From assembly GCF_002214805.1 (NCBI RefSeq), contig NZ_CP019914.1, forward strand, positions 1,364,001-1,428,000: a stretch of 64,000 nucleotides of DNA. Direction: 5' to 3'. Position numbers and translations under genes: made by a program. A model generated the notes under the pieces. It made no database searches. It was not told where the DNA came from and saw only the letters and a program-made list of their open reading frames with translations. Every line of letters starts with the position of its first letter. Positions within the stretch are counted from its first letter, which is position 1. Positions 7,880 to 16,246 of the stretch are shown here, in pieces. This DNA is from Brachyspira hampsonii. Its GTDB lineage: Bacteria; Spirochaetota; Brachyspiria; Brachyspirales; Brachyspiraceae.

Positions 7880-9430
7880 ATGTCTAATGATAAAAAAGCA
7901 AAAAAAGTAAAAAATACTAAATATTTTCATAAATCTCCTCCTATACAATTGGATACAGGGTTTGTTAACTTAGAAAGGTTTATGGCTATAAATGAATATG
8001 ATGACGGGACTTTTTCTAGGGAATATAACTGCGATATAATAAATAGAAAAGGCAGGGATGCTGTTATTATAGTTCCGTACACTTATATAGACAATCAAAT
8101 ACAGGTTCTTATGATAAGCACTTTCAGACCGGTAGTTTATTATAGAGAGAAAGTAATGACAGGAAAAAACTCTGAAGAAATTGATGAATATATTATGAAT
8201 TTTTTAGAGTTCCCTGCCGGTATGCTTGAAGAAGATGAAATGAATGAAAAGAATCCTAATCAGGGAATAAAAAAATGTGCTAAAAGAGAGCTTGAAGAAG
8301 AAACGGGCTATAATGTAGACTTAAAAAAGATAAATGTATTGGGACATAGATATTATAGCTCTTCAGGCATTATTACAGAAAGAATTAATATTGCCACATG
8401 TGATATAACAGGATTAACGCCGACAAAAGAAATTAAAACTGATGGTTCTGTTATGGAAGAAACTATAGAATCTTTTTTCGTGCCATTTGAAAAGGCTATG
8501 AGATGGTGCAAAGAAGGTATAATAAAAAATGCCGGTACTGAAATAGGACTTCATAGGCTTTATTTCTCTATAATGTATGAGCATCAAAAAAATCATAATT
8601 TAATACTTCAAAAAAGGCTTCATGCACTATTAAACGAAATAAATTCTCTCAAAAAAAGTGCTGAACATTACAATAGATTAATAAGAGAATTCAAAGCTAC
8701 TGTTTCCCATGAATTAAGACATCCGTTTACAGAAATCATGGGATATATTAATCTTCTTAAAAAAAATAATATGCCTGAAGAAAAAAGAGAGGAGTTCTTT
8801 AATATAGTTTCAAGGAGCATTAAAAAACTTTATGATACTAATAACAATCTTATACAAATAGCATTAAAAGATGATGAAAGTTCAAAATATGTATCCGAAT
8901 TTAATATTGAAGAAGAACTTAATATTATTATAGAAGGCTATAAATTTATTTACCCAAAAAATATTAATATAGAAATAAATGTAGAAAAAAACTGCATCAC
9001 TTTAATAGGATATCAAGGAAGGTTCAGACTTATTATGGAAGGTATAATATCCAATGCATTTAAATTTACAAAATCCGGAACTATATCCATAAATGTAAGA
9101 ACTTTAGATACTATAGAAAAAAAAGAGCTTGATTTCTCACCTGACTTATTTAATTATCATACTATGAAGAATATAATACCAAATGAAATTGAGATAATAG
9201 TGAAGGATACAGGAAAAGGAATAAAACCTAGCAAATTAAAAAAGGTATTCATACCATTTTATCAGGCCGATTCAAGATTTGAAAGAGAGTACGGAGGAAT
9301 GGGAATTGGTTTATCTGTTGTAAAAGATTTGCTTGATACTATGCAGGGTACTATAAATATAGACAGTTCAGAAGGTGCTGGTACAATAGTAAAACTAAGA
9401 ATACCTTTTGGCATTCCTAGCAAAAATTAG
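7880..9430 (+). CDS. NUDIX hydrolase-histidine kinase fusion
   Basis: A 516-residue soluble protein with two joined parts. Residues about 45-235 form a NUDIX domain like ADP-ribose pyrophosphatases: EFPAGMLEEDE, then RELEEETGY (R136, E137, E140, E141), and SSSGIITERINIATCD after it. The NUDIX box has about eight extra residues between its first Glu and the REL core. Residues about 250-285 form a helical linker and a DHp domain, with phospho-acceptor H277 in TVSHELRHPFTEIMGYINLL. A HATPase domain follows: N box ISNAFKFTKSG, G1 VKDTGKGI, F box FIPFYQADSRFEREYGG and G2 GMGIGLSVVKDLL. There is no membrane segment and no receiver domain. It may sense a nucleotide-sugar such as ADP-ribose and phosphorylate an unlinked response regulator; this role is inference. 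An 11-base inverted repeat (9427-9437 with 9450-9460) overlaps the stop. Confidence 0.85.
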   Translation: MSNDKKAKKVKNTKYFHKSPPIQLDTGFVNLERFMAINEYDDGTFSREYNCDIINRKGRDAVIIVPYTYIDNQIQVLMISTFRPVVYYREKVMTGKNSEEIDEYIMNFLEFPAGMLEEDEMNEKNPNQGIKKCAKRELEEETGYNVDLKKINVLGHRYYSSSGIITERINIATCDITGLTPTKEIKTDGSVMEETIESFFVPFEKAMRWCKEGIIKNAGTEIGLHRLYFSIMYEHQKNHNLILQKRLHALLNEINSLKKSAEHYNRLIREFKATVSHELRHPFTEIMGYINLLKKNNMPEEKREEFFNIVSRSIKKLYDTNNNLIQIALKDDESSKYVSEFNIEEELNIIIEGYKFIYPKNINIEINVEKNCITLIGYQGRFRLIMEGIISNAFKFTKSGTISINVRTLDTIEKKELDFSPDLFNYHTMKNIIPNEIEIIVKDTGKGIKPSKLKKVFIPFYQADSRFEREYGGMGIGLSVVKDLLDTMQGTINIDSSEGAGTIVKLRIPFGIPSKN

Positions 9431-9459
9431 ATTATAAGTAACACTAAATTTATAATCTA

Positions 9460-9702
9460 ATTACATGCCCCACCCTTTTAATTTTTTAACCTGATAATAA
9501 ATATAAAATTTTATATTTCTTTATTATCTATTGAAAAAATATAGCACCCGCCCAAGCTTTTTTTAGAAAGTGTGTAATACTCAACGCACGGTAAGCTAAA
9601 CTACAAATATTAATAATATTGAAATTTACATTTAATTATAATAAAAAGTGCCGTTCACCGTGCGTTAATTTTAAATATCATAACTAGATTAATCATGGCA
9701 GG
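9460..9702. repeat. nested-palindrome intergenic repeat, copy 2 (3' arm decayed)
   Basis: Blocks A (ATTACATGCCCCACCCT, 9460-9476), B (AGCACCCGCCCAAG, 9543-9556), C (AACGCACGGTAAG, 9583-9595) and C' (CACCGTGCGTTAA, 9656-9668) are clear. B' is recognisable only by position (TCATGGCAGG near 9693-9702). A' would fall inside the next gene and is absent. Gaps between blocks are close to those of copy 1. No reading frame of interest lies here. Confidence 0.7.
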
Positions 9703-9716
9703 AATATAAAAATAAA

Positions 9717-10157
9717 TTAGTTTCTATTTTTAATTATTACTATCTTTCTTCCGCTGTCTTCAAAATAAAAATCATCTGTATATAAAGAAATGAGAAATAT
9801 ACCTCTTCCGCTGTCTTTATAAATATTATCCTGAGATTCTGTAAGTTCTATCATAGCCGAAATATAATCAAACCCTTCGCCTTCATCTTCTATTATAATT
9901 TCTATTTTCTCATCATCTATAGTAATATTGATATATACATTTTTATCATGATTATTTTTATTTCCATGGATTATGGCATTGGTAACGGCTTCTTCAAATG
10001 CTATCTGCAATGCATCGCATTGTTCTATACCGTTTGAATGAAGCATATCCAAAAAATCTTTAGAAATTTTGGGTATTAATGATTTATCACTTGGTATTTT
10101 TTTCATAAATAATATTTTTTCTGCTCGCTTTGGACAATCCTTAACGTACATATTCAT
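9717..10157 (-). CDS. RsbW/SpoIIAB-like anti-sigma-type ATPase
   Basis: A 146-residue GHKL ATPase domain. The N box is FEEAVTNAIIHGNKN, the G1 box EDEGEGFDY and the G2-like box DSGRGIFLISLYTDDF. It belongs to the same HATPase_c_2 family as the gene at 7280, but the two are clearly different in sequence. The start is set at the ATG at 10157. A TTG two codons upstream is possible, and a further ATG is two codons in. The upstream GGA is about ten bases away, so the site is weak. It likely acts as a kinase or anti-sigma factor in the cytoplasm. It is transcribed away from the aminotransferase gene from its own promoter. Confidence 0.75.
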   Translation of the reverse strand: MNMYVKDCPKRAEKILFMKKIPSDKSLIPKISKDFLDMLHSNGIEQCDALQIAFEEAVTNAIIHGNKNNHDKNVYINITIDDEKIEIIIEDEGEGFDYISAMIELTESQDNIYKDSGRGIFLISLYTDDFYFEDSGRKIVIIKNRN

Positions 10158-10198
10158 AATCAATTTCCGCTTGTTCTTACTATTATCAATTACTCTAT

Positions 10199-10227
10199 AG
10201 TATAGTAAAATAAAATATAGATTTCAA
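10199..10227 (-). promoter_or_regulatory. sigma-70 promoter for the RsbW-like gene
   Basis: On the minus strand: TTGAAA (10227-10222), 17 bases, TATACT (10204-10199), about 42 bases before the ATG at 10157. Confidence 0.6.
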
Positions 10228-10286
10228 GGATTCTAAAGGCATATTTTAAAAATATTACTATTAACAATATTTTTTTAATAAATCTA

Positions 10287-10314
10287 TTGACAATAATTAT
10301 AATTTGAATACAAT
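10287..10314 (+). promoter_or_regulatory. sigma-70 promoter for the DegT-family gene
   Basis: TTGACA at 10287-10292, 16 bases, TACAAT at 10309-10314. The ATG with its AAAGGA site is at 10367. Confidence 0.65.
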
Positions 10315-10366
10315 TTATATAAATTTTATATTTAATTTCAATTATAATTTATATAAAGGACTTTTT

Positions 10367-11485
10367 ATGAAATATATGAATCTTTACAGAGGATATGAAA
10401 AAAGAAAAGAAGCTATTGACAAAAGAATATCTTCTATTATAGAAAGAAGTCAGTTTGTATTCGGAGAAGAATTAGATACATTGGAGAAGGAATTATCAAA
10501 TTATACAGGTGCAAAATATGCTGTAGGAGTTTCATCTGGGCATGTTGGTTTGGTTCTTGCTCTTTTAGCATTGGGTTTTAATGCAGGAGAGGATCATTCT
10601 CAAAAAGAGGTAATAGTACCTGCTATGACATTCTTTTCTACAGCTGAAGCTCCGGCTTTTTTAGGAATGAAAGTCAGAGTTTGCGATATTGATGAATATT
10701 TTAATATGGATGTAAAAAAATTAGAAAGTTTAATAAATAAAAATACTGCCGCTATTATACCTGTTAATTTATTCGGTCAATGTGCTAATTTTGATGTTAT
10801 ACTTGATATTGCTAAAAAGAATAATATTTTTGTAATAGAAGATGCCTGTCAATCATTTGGAGCAAGCTACAAGAATATAAAATCATGTTCAGGACAATTG
10901 GGTGATATTGCCGTAACATCATTTTTCCCAGCTAAACCATTAGGCTGTTTCGGAGACGGCGGAATGGTATTTACTAATAATGAAGAATTATATAAAAATC
11001 TTAAGCAGCTTCGTCATCATGGAGATGAAGGCGGAATGATACATGTAAAACTAGGAACTACAGGAAGACTTGATAATTTACAGGCCGGCATTTTACTTGA
11101 GAAATTCAAAGGTTTCGATGCCGATATGGATTATAGAAGAAAAGCAGCTGAATATTATAATGAAAAATTAAAAGATGTAGTAAAAGTACCTCAAATTGCA
11201 GAATATACTCAAAGCGTACATGCTCAGTATGTTATACAGGTAGAAAATAATAGAGATGAAGTGAGAACAAAATTAAGTGAATTAGGAGTACCTACTGCTC
11301 TTTACTATCCTCATCCTATACATTTAGCTCCTATCCTTGTAAAAAAATTAGGCTACAAAGAAGGAGATATGCCTGTATCTGAATATGCTTCAAAACATAA
11401 TATAGCTTTGCCTATAGATAATGATATTCTTAAAGAAGAACAAGATATGGTTATAGAGGCGGTAAAAAAAGTTGTAAATAAATAA
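10367..11485 (+). CDS. DegT/DnrJ/EryC1/StrS-family aminotransferase
   Basis: A 372-residue PLP-dependent sugar aminotransferase family member. Family marks include AVGVSSGHVGLVLAL, PAMTFFSTAEAP, IEDACQSFGASYK and SFFPAKPLGCFGDGGMVFTNN, in which the Lys of PAKPLG takes the place of the PLP lysine. RHHGDEGGMIHVKLGTTGRLDNLQAGIL and YPHPIHLAP follow. Enzymes of this family aminate keto-sugars for surface polysaccharide building blocks. No other sugar gene is adjacent, so the substrate is unknown. An in-frame extension to 10304 lies within the promoter; the ATG at 10367 has AAAGGA at 10355-10360 and is preferred. A terminator follows. Confidence 0.85.
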   Translation: MKYMNLYRGYEKRKEAIDKRISSIIERSQFVFGEELDTLEKELSNYTGAKYAVGVSSGHVGLVLALLALGFNAGEDHSQKEVIVPAMTFFSTAEAPAFLGMKVRVCDIDEYFNMDVKKLESLINKNTAAIIPVNLFGQCANFDVILDIAKKNNIFVIEDACQSFGASYKNIKSCSGQLGDIAVTSFFPAKPLGCFGDGGMVFTNNEELYKNLKQLRHHGDEGGMIHVKLGTTGRLDNLQAGILLEKFKGFDADMDYRRKAAEYYNEKLKDVVKVPQIAEYTQSVHAQYVIQVENNRDEVRTKLSELGVPTALYYPHPIHLAPILVKKLGYKEGDMPVSEYASKHNIALPIDNDILKEEQDMVIEAVKKVVNK

Positions 11486-11500
11486 CTTAGAATTATGATA

Positions 11501-11528
11501 AAAGCAGGTGTTAAGCACTTGCTTTTTT
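11501..11528 (+). terminator. terminator after the aminotransferase gene
   Basis: AAGCAGGTG and CACTTGCTT form a stem with one G-T pair (11502-11523), followed by a run of Ts. Confidence 0.8.
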
Positions 11529-11624
11529 ATTTTAAATATAAATAAATAATAAAATTCGCTTTTAATTTTATAATATCATGATTTTAATAAATTAATTTAT
11601 ATACTAATATATATAAATATAAAT

Positions 11625-11653
11625 TTGACAAATAGAACAATATTTTATATCAT
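11625..11653 (+). promoter_or_regulatory. sigma-70 promoter of the deoC operon
   Basis: TTGACA at 11625-11630, 17 bases, TATCAT at 11648-11653. GAGGAG precedes the deoC ATG at 11674. Confidence 0.7.
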
Positions 11654-11673
11654 ATTTAATATGAGGAGAAAAT

Positions 11674-12327
11674 ATGAATAATCTTAATAAATTAATAGAC
11701 CATACTATTTTAAGACCTGATGCGACAATAGATGATGTAAGAAAACTATGCATAGAAGCAAAAGAATATGGATTTTATTCTGTATGTGTGAATTCAGCTT
11801 ATGTAAATGTAGCTTATAATTTTCTTCTGCATTCAGATGTAAAAGTATGTTCAGTAGTAGGCTTTCCTTTGGGTGCTATGATGAAAGAAGCTAAAGCCTA
11901 TGAAACAAAAGTTGCTGTAGACAGCGGAGCCGATGAGATAGATATGGTTATAAATGTTGGTTTTTTAAAAAGCAAGAAAATAGATCTTTTTGAGAGAGAT
12001 ATAAAAAAAGTAAGAGATGCATGTCATGCCAGCATATTAAAAGTAATAATAGAAACTTGTCTTTTAACAGATGAAGAAAAAGTATTAGCATGTAAAATAG
12101 CTAAGGAATGCGGTGCAGATTTTGTTAAAACTTCTACAGGTTTTTCTACAGGCGGAGCAACAGAACATGATGTAAAACTTATGCGTGAAGCTGTAGGCAA
12201 AGAAATGGGCGTTAAAGCTTCAGGAGGCATAAAAACTTATGAAGATGCTTTAAAAATGATTGAAGCAGGGGCAAGCAGACTCGGAACAAGCAGCGGTATA
12301 GCTATAATAAAAGCTCAAAAATCTTGA
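11674..12327 (+). CDS. deoC: deoxyribose-phosphate aldolase
   Basis: A 217-residue class I aldolase that splits 2-deoxyribose-5-phosphate into glyceraldehyde-3-phosphate and acetaldehyde. It starts [20 protein letters not shown]. It has [13 protein letters not shown] and the Schiff-base lysine K152 in [19 protein letters not shown], then [13 protein letters not shown] and a C-terminal phosphate-binding segment (RLGTSSG). It leads an operon with two nucleoside phosphorylases and nucleoside-binding lipoproteins, so it finishes deoxynucleoside breakdown. Phosphopentomutase (deoB), the expected link, is not in the window. Confidence 0.95.
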   Translation: MNNLNKLIDHTILRPDATIDDVRKLCIEAKEYGFYSVCVNSAYVNVAYNFLLHSDVKVCSVVGFPLGAMMKEAKAYETKVAVDSGADEIDMVINVGFLKSKKIDLFERDIKKVRDACHASILKVIIETCLLTDEEKVLACKIAKECGADFVKTSTGFSTGGATEHDVKLMREAVGKEMGVKASGGIKTYEDALKMIEAGASRLGTSSGIAIIKAQKS

Positions 12328-12341
12328 AATGGGGTAATTTT

Positions 12342-13163
12342 ATGGAGCCAAAAGAACCTAAAGCATTCTATGATGAAGAGGCATTTAAAAATAATCTTCT
12401 TGAATACCATATAAAATTAAAAAAAGGCGATGCTGCTAGATATGTACTTCTTCCAGGGGATCCTAAAAGAGTGGGATATATTGCCAAATTCTTAGATAAC
12501 CCAGAATTAAAAGCTGATTATAGAGAATATGTAACAGTAACAGGTAAATATAAAGGAGTAGACATTTCTGTAACTTCAACGGGTATAGGAGGTCCTTCCG
12601 CTTCAATAGCTATGGAAGAACTTATTAAAGTAGGTGCCGATACATTTATAAGGGTTGGTACTGCTGGAGGACTTAGCCTCAAAGTAAAGCCCAATGATTT
12701 GGCAATAGCTCAGGCTGCAATCAAAGATGAAGGTACTACAAGAGAATATATACCTTTTGAATACCCTGCTATTGCAAATACTGATGTTATGTTTGCATTG
12801 AGAGATGCTGCTAAAAAAATAAATGCTAATTATCATATAGGTGTTGTACATAGTAAGGATTGCTTTTACGGAGAATTAGAGCCGGAGAATTCTTTTTTCA
12901 GAGAAAAGTTTGAAAATAATCTTAAGTACTATACATTATGCGGAGCTATAGCTTCAGAAATGGAATGTGCTGCTCTTTTTGCTTGTGCTTCTTTAAGAAA
13001 AGTAAGAGCAGGCGGAATAATGCATATAGTAGAAAATACTATGATAGAGAGAATGGGTACTCATTTAGAATATAATGATAATATAGAAAATATGATATTA
13101 ACTGCATTAGAGGCTGTAGTGCTGTTACATGAAAAAGACAAAAAAGCTGAGAGAAATAAATAA
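12342..13163 (+). CDS. udp: nucleoside phosphorylase, uridine phosphorylase type (1)
   Basis: A 273-residue PNP/UDP family member. It has the phosphate-binding GDPKRVGYIAKFLDNPELKADYREY, the STGIGGPSASIAMEELIKVGADTFIRVGTAGG core typical of uridine phosphorylases, and EMECAALF near the active site. It cleaves a nucleoside with phosphate to give base and (deoxy)ribose-1-phosphate. A TTG at 12324 overlaps the deoC stop, but the ATG at 12342 has TGGGGT six bases before it and is preferred. The gene follows deoC by 14 bases. It is a diverged paralogue of the next gene, and the two may prefer different bases (inference). Confidence 0.88.
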   Translation: MEPKEPKAFYDEEAFKNNLLEYHIKLKKGDAARYVLLPGDPKRVGYIAKFLDNPELKADYREYVTVTGKYKGVDISVTSTGIGGPSASIAMEELIKVGADTFIRVGTAGGLSLKVKPNDLAIAQAAIKDEGTTREYIPFEYPAIANTDVMFALRDAAKKINANYHIGVVHSKDCFYGELEPENSFFREKFENNLKYYTLCGAIASEMECAALFACASLRKVRAGGIMHIVENTMIERMGTHLEYNDNIENMILTALEAVVLLHEKDKKAERNK

Positions 13164-13177
13164 AGAGGTAATTAAAT

Positions 13178-13963
13178 ATGTTTCCAAAAGCCTATTATCA
13201 GGAAAATGAAAATCTAGTTCATCATTTAAAATTAAAAAAAGGTGATGTAGGAAAATATATCATTATGCCGGGAGATCCTAAAAGATGCGTAAAAATAGCT
13301 AAAAGATTTGATAATGCCGAATTAATAGCTGATTACAGAGAATATGCCACTTATACAGGATATATAAACGGAGTTAAAGTCTCTGCTGTTTCGCATGGTA
13401 TAGGAGGTCCTTCCACCGCTATAGCTTTAGAAGAACTTATAAAAATTGGGGCAGATACTTTTATTCGTGTAGGTACATGCGGCGGTATGAATATGGAAGT
13501 TTTGCCGGGTGATATTGTTATCGTTAATGGTGCTGTAAAAGGCGGCGGTACAATGGATAATTATATACCTAAAGAATTCCCTTGCGTACCTAATATAGAT
13601 GTTCTTGAAGCTATGATTGAAGGGGCTGATAAAATAAAAACAAAAACTCATGTAGGTGTTGTACAATGCAAAGATGCTTTTTATGCTCAGCATGCTCCTG
13701 AAAGTATGGCTGTGGATAAGGAATTATTATATAAATGGAATAGTTATATTAAAGCAGGCTGTTTGGCTTCAGAAATGGAATCTGCTACATTATTTGCAGT
13801 AGGGTCAGCAAAAAATGTAAGAACCGGAGCTGCTATGCTTGTTTTACATAATCAGGAAAGAGTAAAAAACAATATTAATGATCCAAAAAATTATACAGGA
13901 GAAGAAGCTATAGATTTGATAATAGAATCAATTAAAATTTTAATAGATAAAGATAAAAAATAA
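13178..13963 (+). CDS. udp: nucleoside phosphorylase, uridine phosphorylase type (2)
   Basis: A 261-residue paralogue of the preceding gene. It shares GDPKRCVKIAKRFDNAELIADYREYATYTGYI, SHGIGGPSTAIALEELIKIGADTFIRVGTCGG and EMESATLFAVGSAKNVRTG. The conserved arginines and the EMES block point to an active phosphorylase. It lies 14 bases after the first copy with GAGGT upstream. It is followed by the first Bmp lipoprotein gene after 40 bases, so it is probably cotranscribed with the transporter lipoproteins. Exact specificity (uridine, thymidine or purine) cannot be read from the sequence. Confidence 0.88.
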   Translation: MFPKAYYQENENLVHHLKLKKGDVGKYIIMPGDPKRCVKIAKRFDNAELIADYREYATYTGYINGVKVSAVSHGIGGPSTAIALEELIKIGADTFIRVGTCGGMNMEVLPGDIVIVNGAVKGGGTMDNYIPKEFPCVPNIDVLEAMIEGADKIKTKTHVGVVQCKDAFYAQHAPESMAVDKELLYKWNSYIKAGCLASEMESATLFAVGSAKNVRTGAAMLVLHNQERVKNNINDPKNYTGEEAIDLIIESIKILIDKDKK

Positions 13964-14003
13964 TAATAAATAAATAATAAATAAATAATTTTAGGAAGGA
14001 ATT

Positions 14004-15086
14004 ATGATTAAAAAAATAGTGTTATGTGTTTTATTTATCATTTCTTTATTTGTATTCTCATGCTCTAAAAGTACAAATAAAGATACAAATAGCTTTGAAA
14101 TAGCTGTACTTATAGATTTAGGTCCTATAGATGATAAATCTTTTAATCAGGGATCTTGGGAAGGCGTAAAGGATTATGCTGAAAATCATGGTATAAGCTA
14201 TAAATATTACAGAGTTCCTGACAAAGATATAGATTCTTATTTAAACACTATAGACCTTGCGGTTAAAGGCGGTGCTAAACTAATAGTAACTCCGGGCTAT
14301 CAGTTTGAACCTGCTATATACAAAGCACAGGATATTTATACAAATGTAAATTTTATATTAATAGACGGAGAACCGCAGGACGGAACTTATACAGATTATA
14401 AAACATCATCTAATACAGTTGCCATTCTTTATTCTGAAGAGGAAGCCGGATTTTTGGCCGGTTATGCTATAGTAAAAGAAGGATATACTAATTTAGGATT
14501 TATGGGAGGTGTTGCTCACCCTGCGGTAGTTAGATTCGGATATGGATTTGTACAGGGGGCTGATTATGCTGCTGTTGAATCAAAGCTGCCTAAAGATGCT
14601 GTTAATATCAAATATACTTATGTAGGTAATTATGATCCTACTCCGGAAAATCAAACTTTAGCTACTTCTTGGTATAAAAGCGGCGTACAAGTAATATTTG
14701 CTGCTGCAGGTGCCGCAGGAAATTCTGTTATGAGTGCTGCTGAAAATAATAATGGACTAGTTATAGGTGTTGATGTTGATCAGAGTTTTGAATCTACTTC
14801 TGTTATTACTTCTGCTATGAAATTAATAAGAGAGTCTGTTTATAATGCTGTCGCTTCTTATTATAATGGGAATTTCAGCGGAGGAAAAACTACAATATTA
14901 GGAGCTCAGGTCAAAGGTGTAGGACTTCCTATGGCTACTTCTAAATTTAAAGTTTTCACAGAAGATGATTATAATATCATATATGATTCTCTTGTAAAGA
15001 AAACTATTAAAGTATTAAAAGATACTGATGCAAAAAGCATTTCAAATTTACCTTTAAATTTAGTAAAAATTAATTACATTAATTAA
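14004..15086 (+). CDS. Bmp-family nucleoside-binding lipoprotein (copy 1)
   Basis: A 360-residue lipoprotein. The signal peptide ends in the lipobox FVFSC with C20 as the lipidated residue. The mature part is a type I periplasmic binding protein of the Bmp/PnrA/TmpC family: LGPIDDKSFNQGSWEGVKDYA at the start, GYGFVQGADYAA, PENQTLATSWYKSGVQVIFAAAGAAGNSVMSAA and GVDVDQSFES. In treponemes this family binds purine nucleosides and feeds an ABC importer. It is the most diverged of three tandem copies, differing mainly in its N-terminal third and its C-terminus. AGGAAGGA precedes the ATG. Confidence 0.9.
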   Translation: MIKKIVLCVLFIISLFVFSCSKSTNKDTNSFEIAVLIDLGPIDDKSFNQGSWEGVKDYAENHGISYKYYRVPDKDIDSYLNTIDLAVKGGAKLIVTPGYQFEPAIYKAQDIYTNVNFILIDGEPQDGTYTDYKTSSNTVAILYSEEEAGFLAGYAIVKEGYTNLGFMGGVAHPAVVRFGYGFVQGADYAAVESKLPKDAVNIKYTYVGNYDPTPENQTLATSWYKSGVQVIFAAAGAAGNSVMSAAENNNGLVIGVDVDQSFESTSVITSAMKLIRESVYNAVASYYNGNFSGGKTTILGAQVKGVGLPMATSKFKVFTEDDYNIIYDSLVKKTIKVLKDTDAKSISNLPLNLVKINYIN

Positions 15087-15108
15087 ATTCTAATATTAGG
15101 ATATTAAT

Positions 15109-16182
15109 ATGAAAAAGATTTTCAGTTTAATAATAATTATCATCTCTTTTATATTTATTGTTTCATGCTCCAAAGATAATACATCTGGAAAATATGAAAT
15201 AGCTTTAATTACAGAAGGATCTATAGATGACAAATCATTTAATCAAGGAGCTTGGGAAGGATTAACTCAGTATGCTAAAGAAAATGGAAAAACATATAAA
15301 TATTATCAGCCTACGCAAAAAACTACTGATGGATATATTGATTCTATAGATTTAGCAGTATCTACCGGTGCTAAATTGGTAATAACTCCTAATTATTTAT
15401 TTGAAACTGCAATTTATAAAGCACAGGATATTTATACAAATGTACATTTCATATTAATAGACGGTACTCCTCAAGACGGAACTTATACTGATTTTAGAAT
15501 AGAGAAAAATGTTTATTCTGTACTTTATGCTGAGGAGCAGGCAGGATTTTTAGCAGGCTATGCTATAGTAAAAGAAGGATATACTAATTTAGGCGTTATG
15601 GCAGGTATGGCAGTTCCTCCTGTTATAAGATTCGGTTACGGATTTGTACAGGGTGCTGATTATGCTGCTAAAGAAATGAATATGCCTAAAGGAAGCATAA
15701 AAATAAACTATACTTATGTAGGAAACTTCAATGCTGCTCCTGAAAATCAGACTTTAGCTACTTCTTGGTACCAAAGCGGAGTGCAGGTAATATTTGCCCC
15801 TGCAGGAGGAGCTGGAAACTCTGTTATGAGTGCCGCTGAACAAAATAACGGATTAGTTATAGGTGTTGATGTCGATCAGAGTTTTGAATCTCCTACTGTT
15901 ATTACTTCTGCTATGAAATTAATAAGAGAGTCTGTTTATAATGCTGTTGATTCTTTTTATAATGGTAAATTCCCGGGAGGAAAATCTGTTGTGCTTGATG
16001 CTAAAGTTAATGGTATAGGTCTTCCTATGGCTACTTCTAAATTCCAAAAATTCACTCAAAATGATTATGATACAATATATCATCCTCTTTCAAGCGGCAG
16101 TATAAAAATATTAAAAGATACAGATGCAAAAACAGTAGAAGATTTGCCTTTAGATATAGTAGAAATAAATTATATAAAATAA
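15109..16182 (+). CDS. Bmp-family nucleoside-binding lipoprotein (copy 2)
   Basis: A 357-residue lipoprotein with lipobox FIVSC (C20). It shares the Bmp core with its neighbours. From about residue 118 to the end it is nearly identical to copy 3, while the segment near 15870-15950 matches copy 1 instead (the run ending KLIRESVYNAV). This mosaic pattern suggests gene conversion among the three copies. It is presumably a surface or periplasmic receptor for the NupOPQ-type transporter encoded downstream. The gap to copy 1 is 22 bases, with TTAGGATA upstream as a weak ribosome site. Confidence 0.9.
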   Translation: MKKIFSLIIIIISFIFIVSCSKDNTSGKYEIALITEGSIDDKSFNQGAWEGLTQYAKENGKTYKYYQPTQKTTDGYIDSIDLAVSTGAKLVITPNYLFETAIYKAQDIYTNVHFILIDGTPQDGTYTDFRIEKNVYSVLYAEEQAGFLAGYAIVKEGYTNLGVMAGMAVPPVIRFGYGFVQGADYAAKEMNMPKGSIKINYTYVGNFNAAPENQTLATSWYQSGVQVIFAPAGGAGNSVMSAAEQNNGLVIGVDVDQSFESPTVITSAMKLIRESVYNAVDSFYNGKFPGGKSVVLDAKVNGIGLPMATSKFQKFTQNDYDTIYHPLSSGSIKILKDTDAKTVEDLPLDIVEINYIK

Positions 16183-16246
16183 ATTATATATGGCTTTAAT
16201 AATTTTTAGCAAATAAACATATTATAAAGACAGGAGACATTAAACT

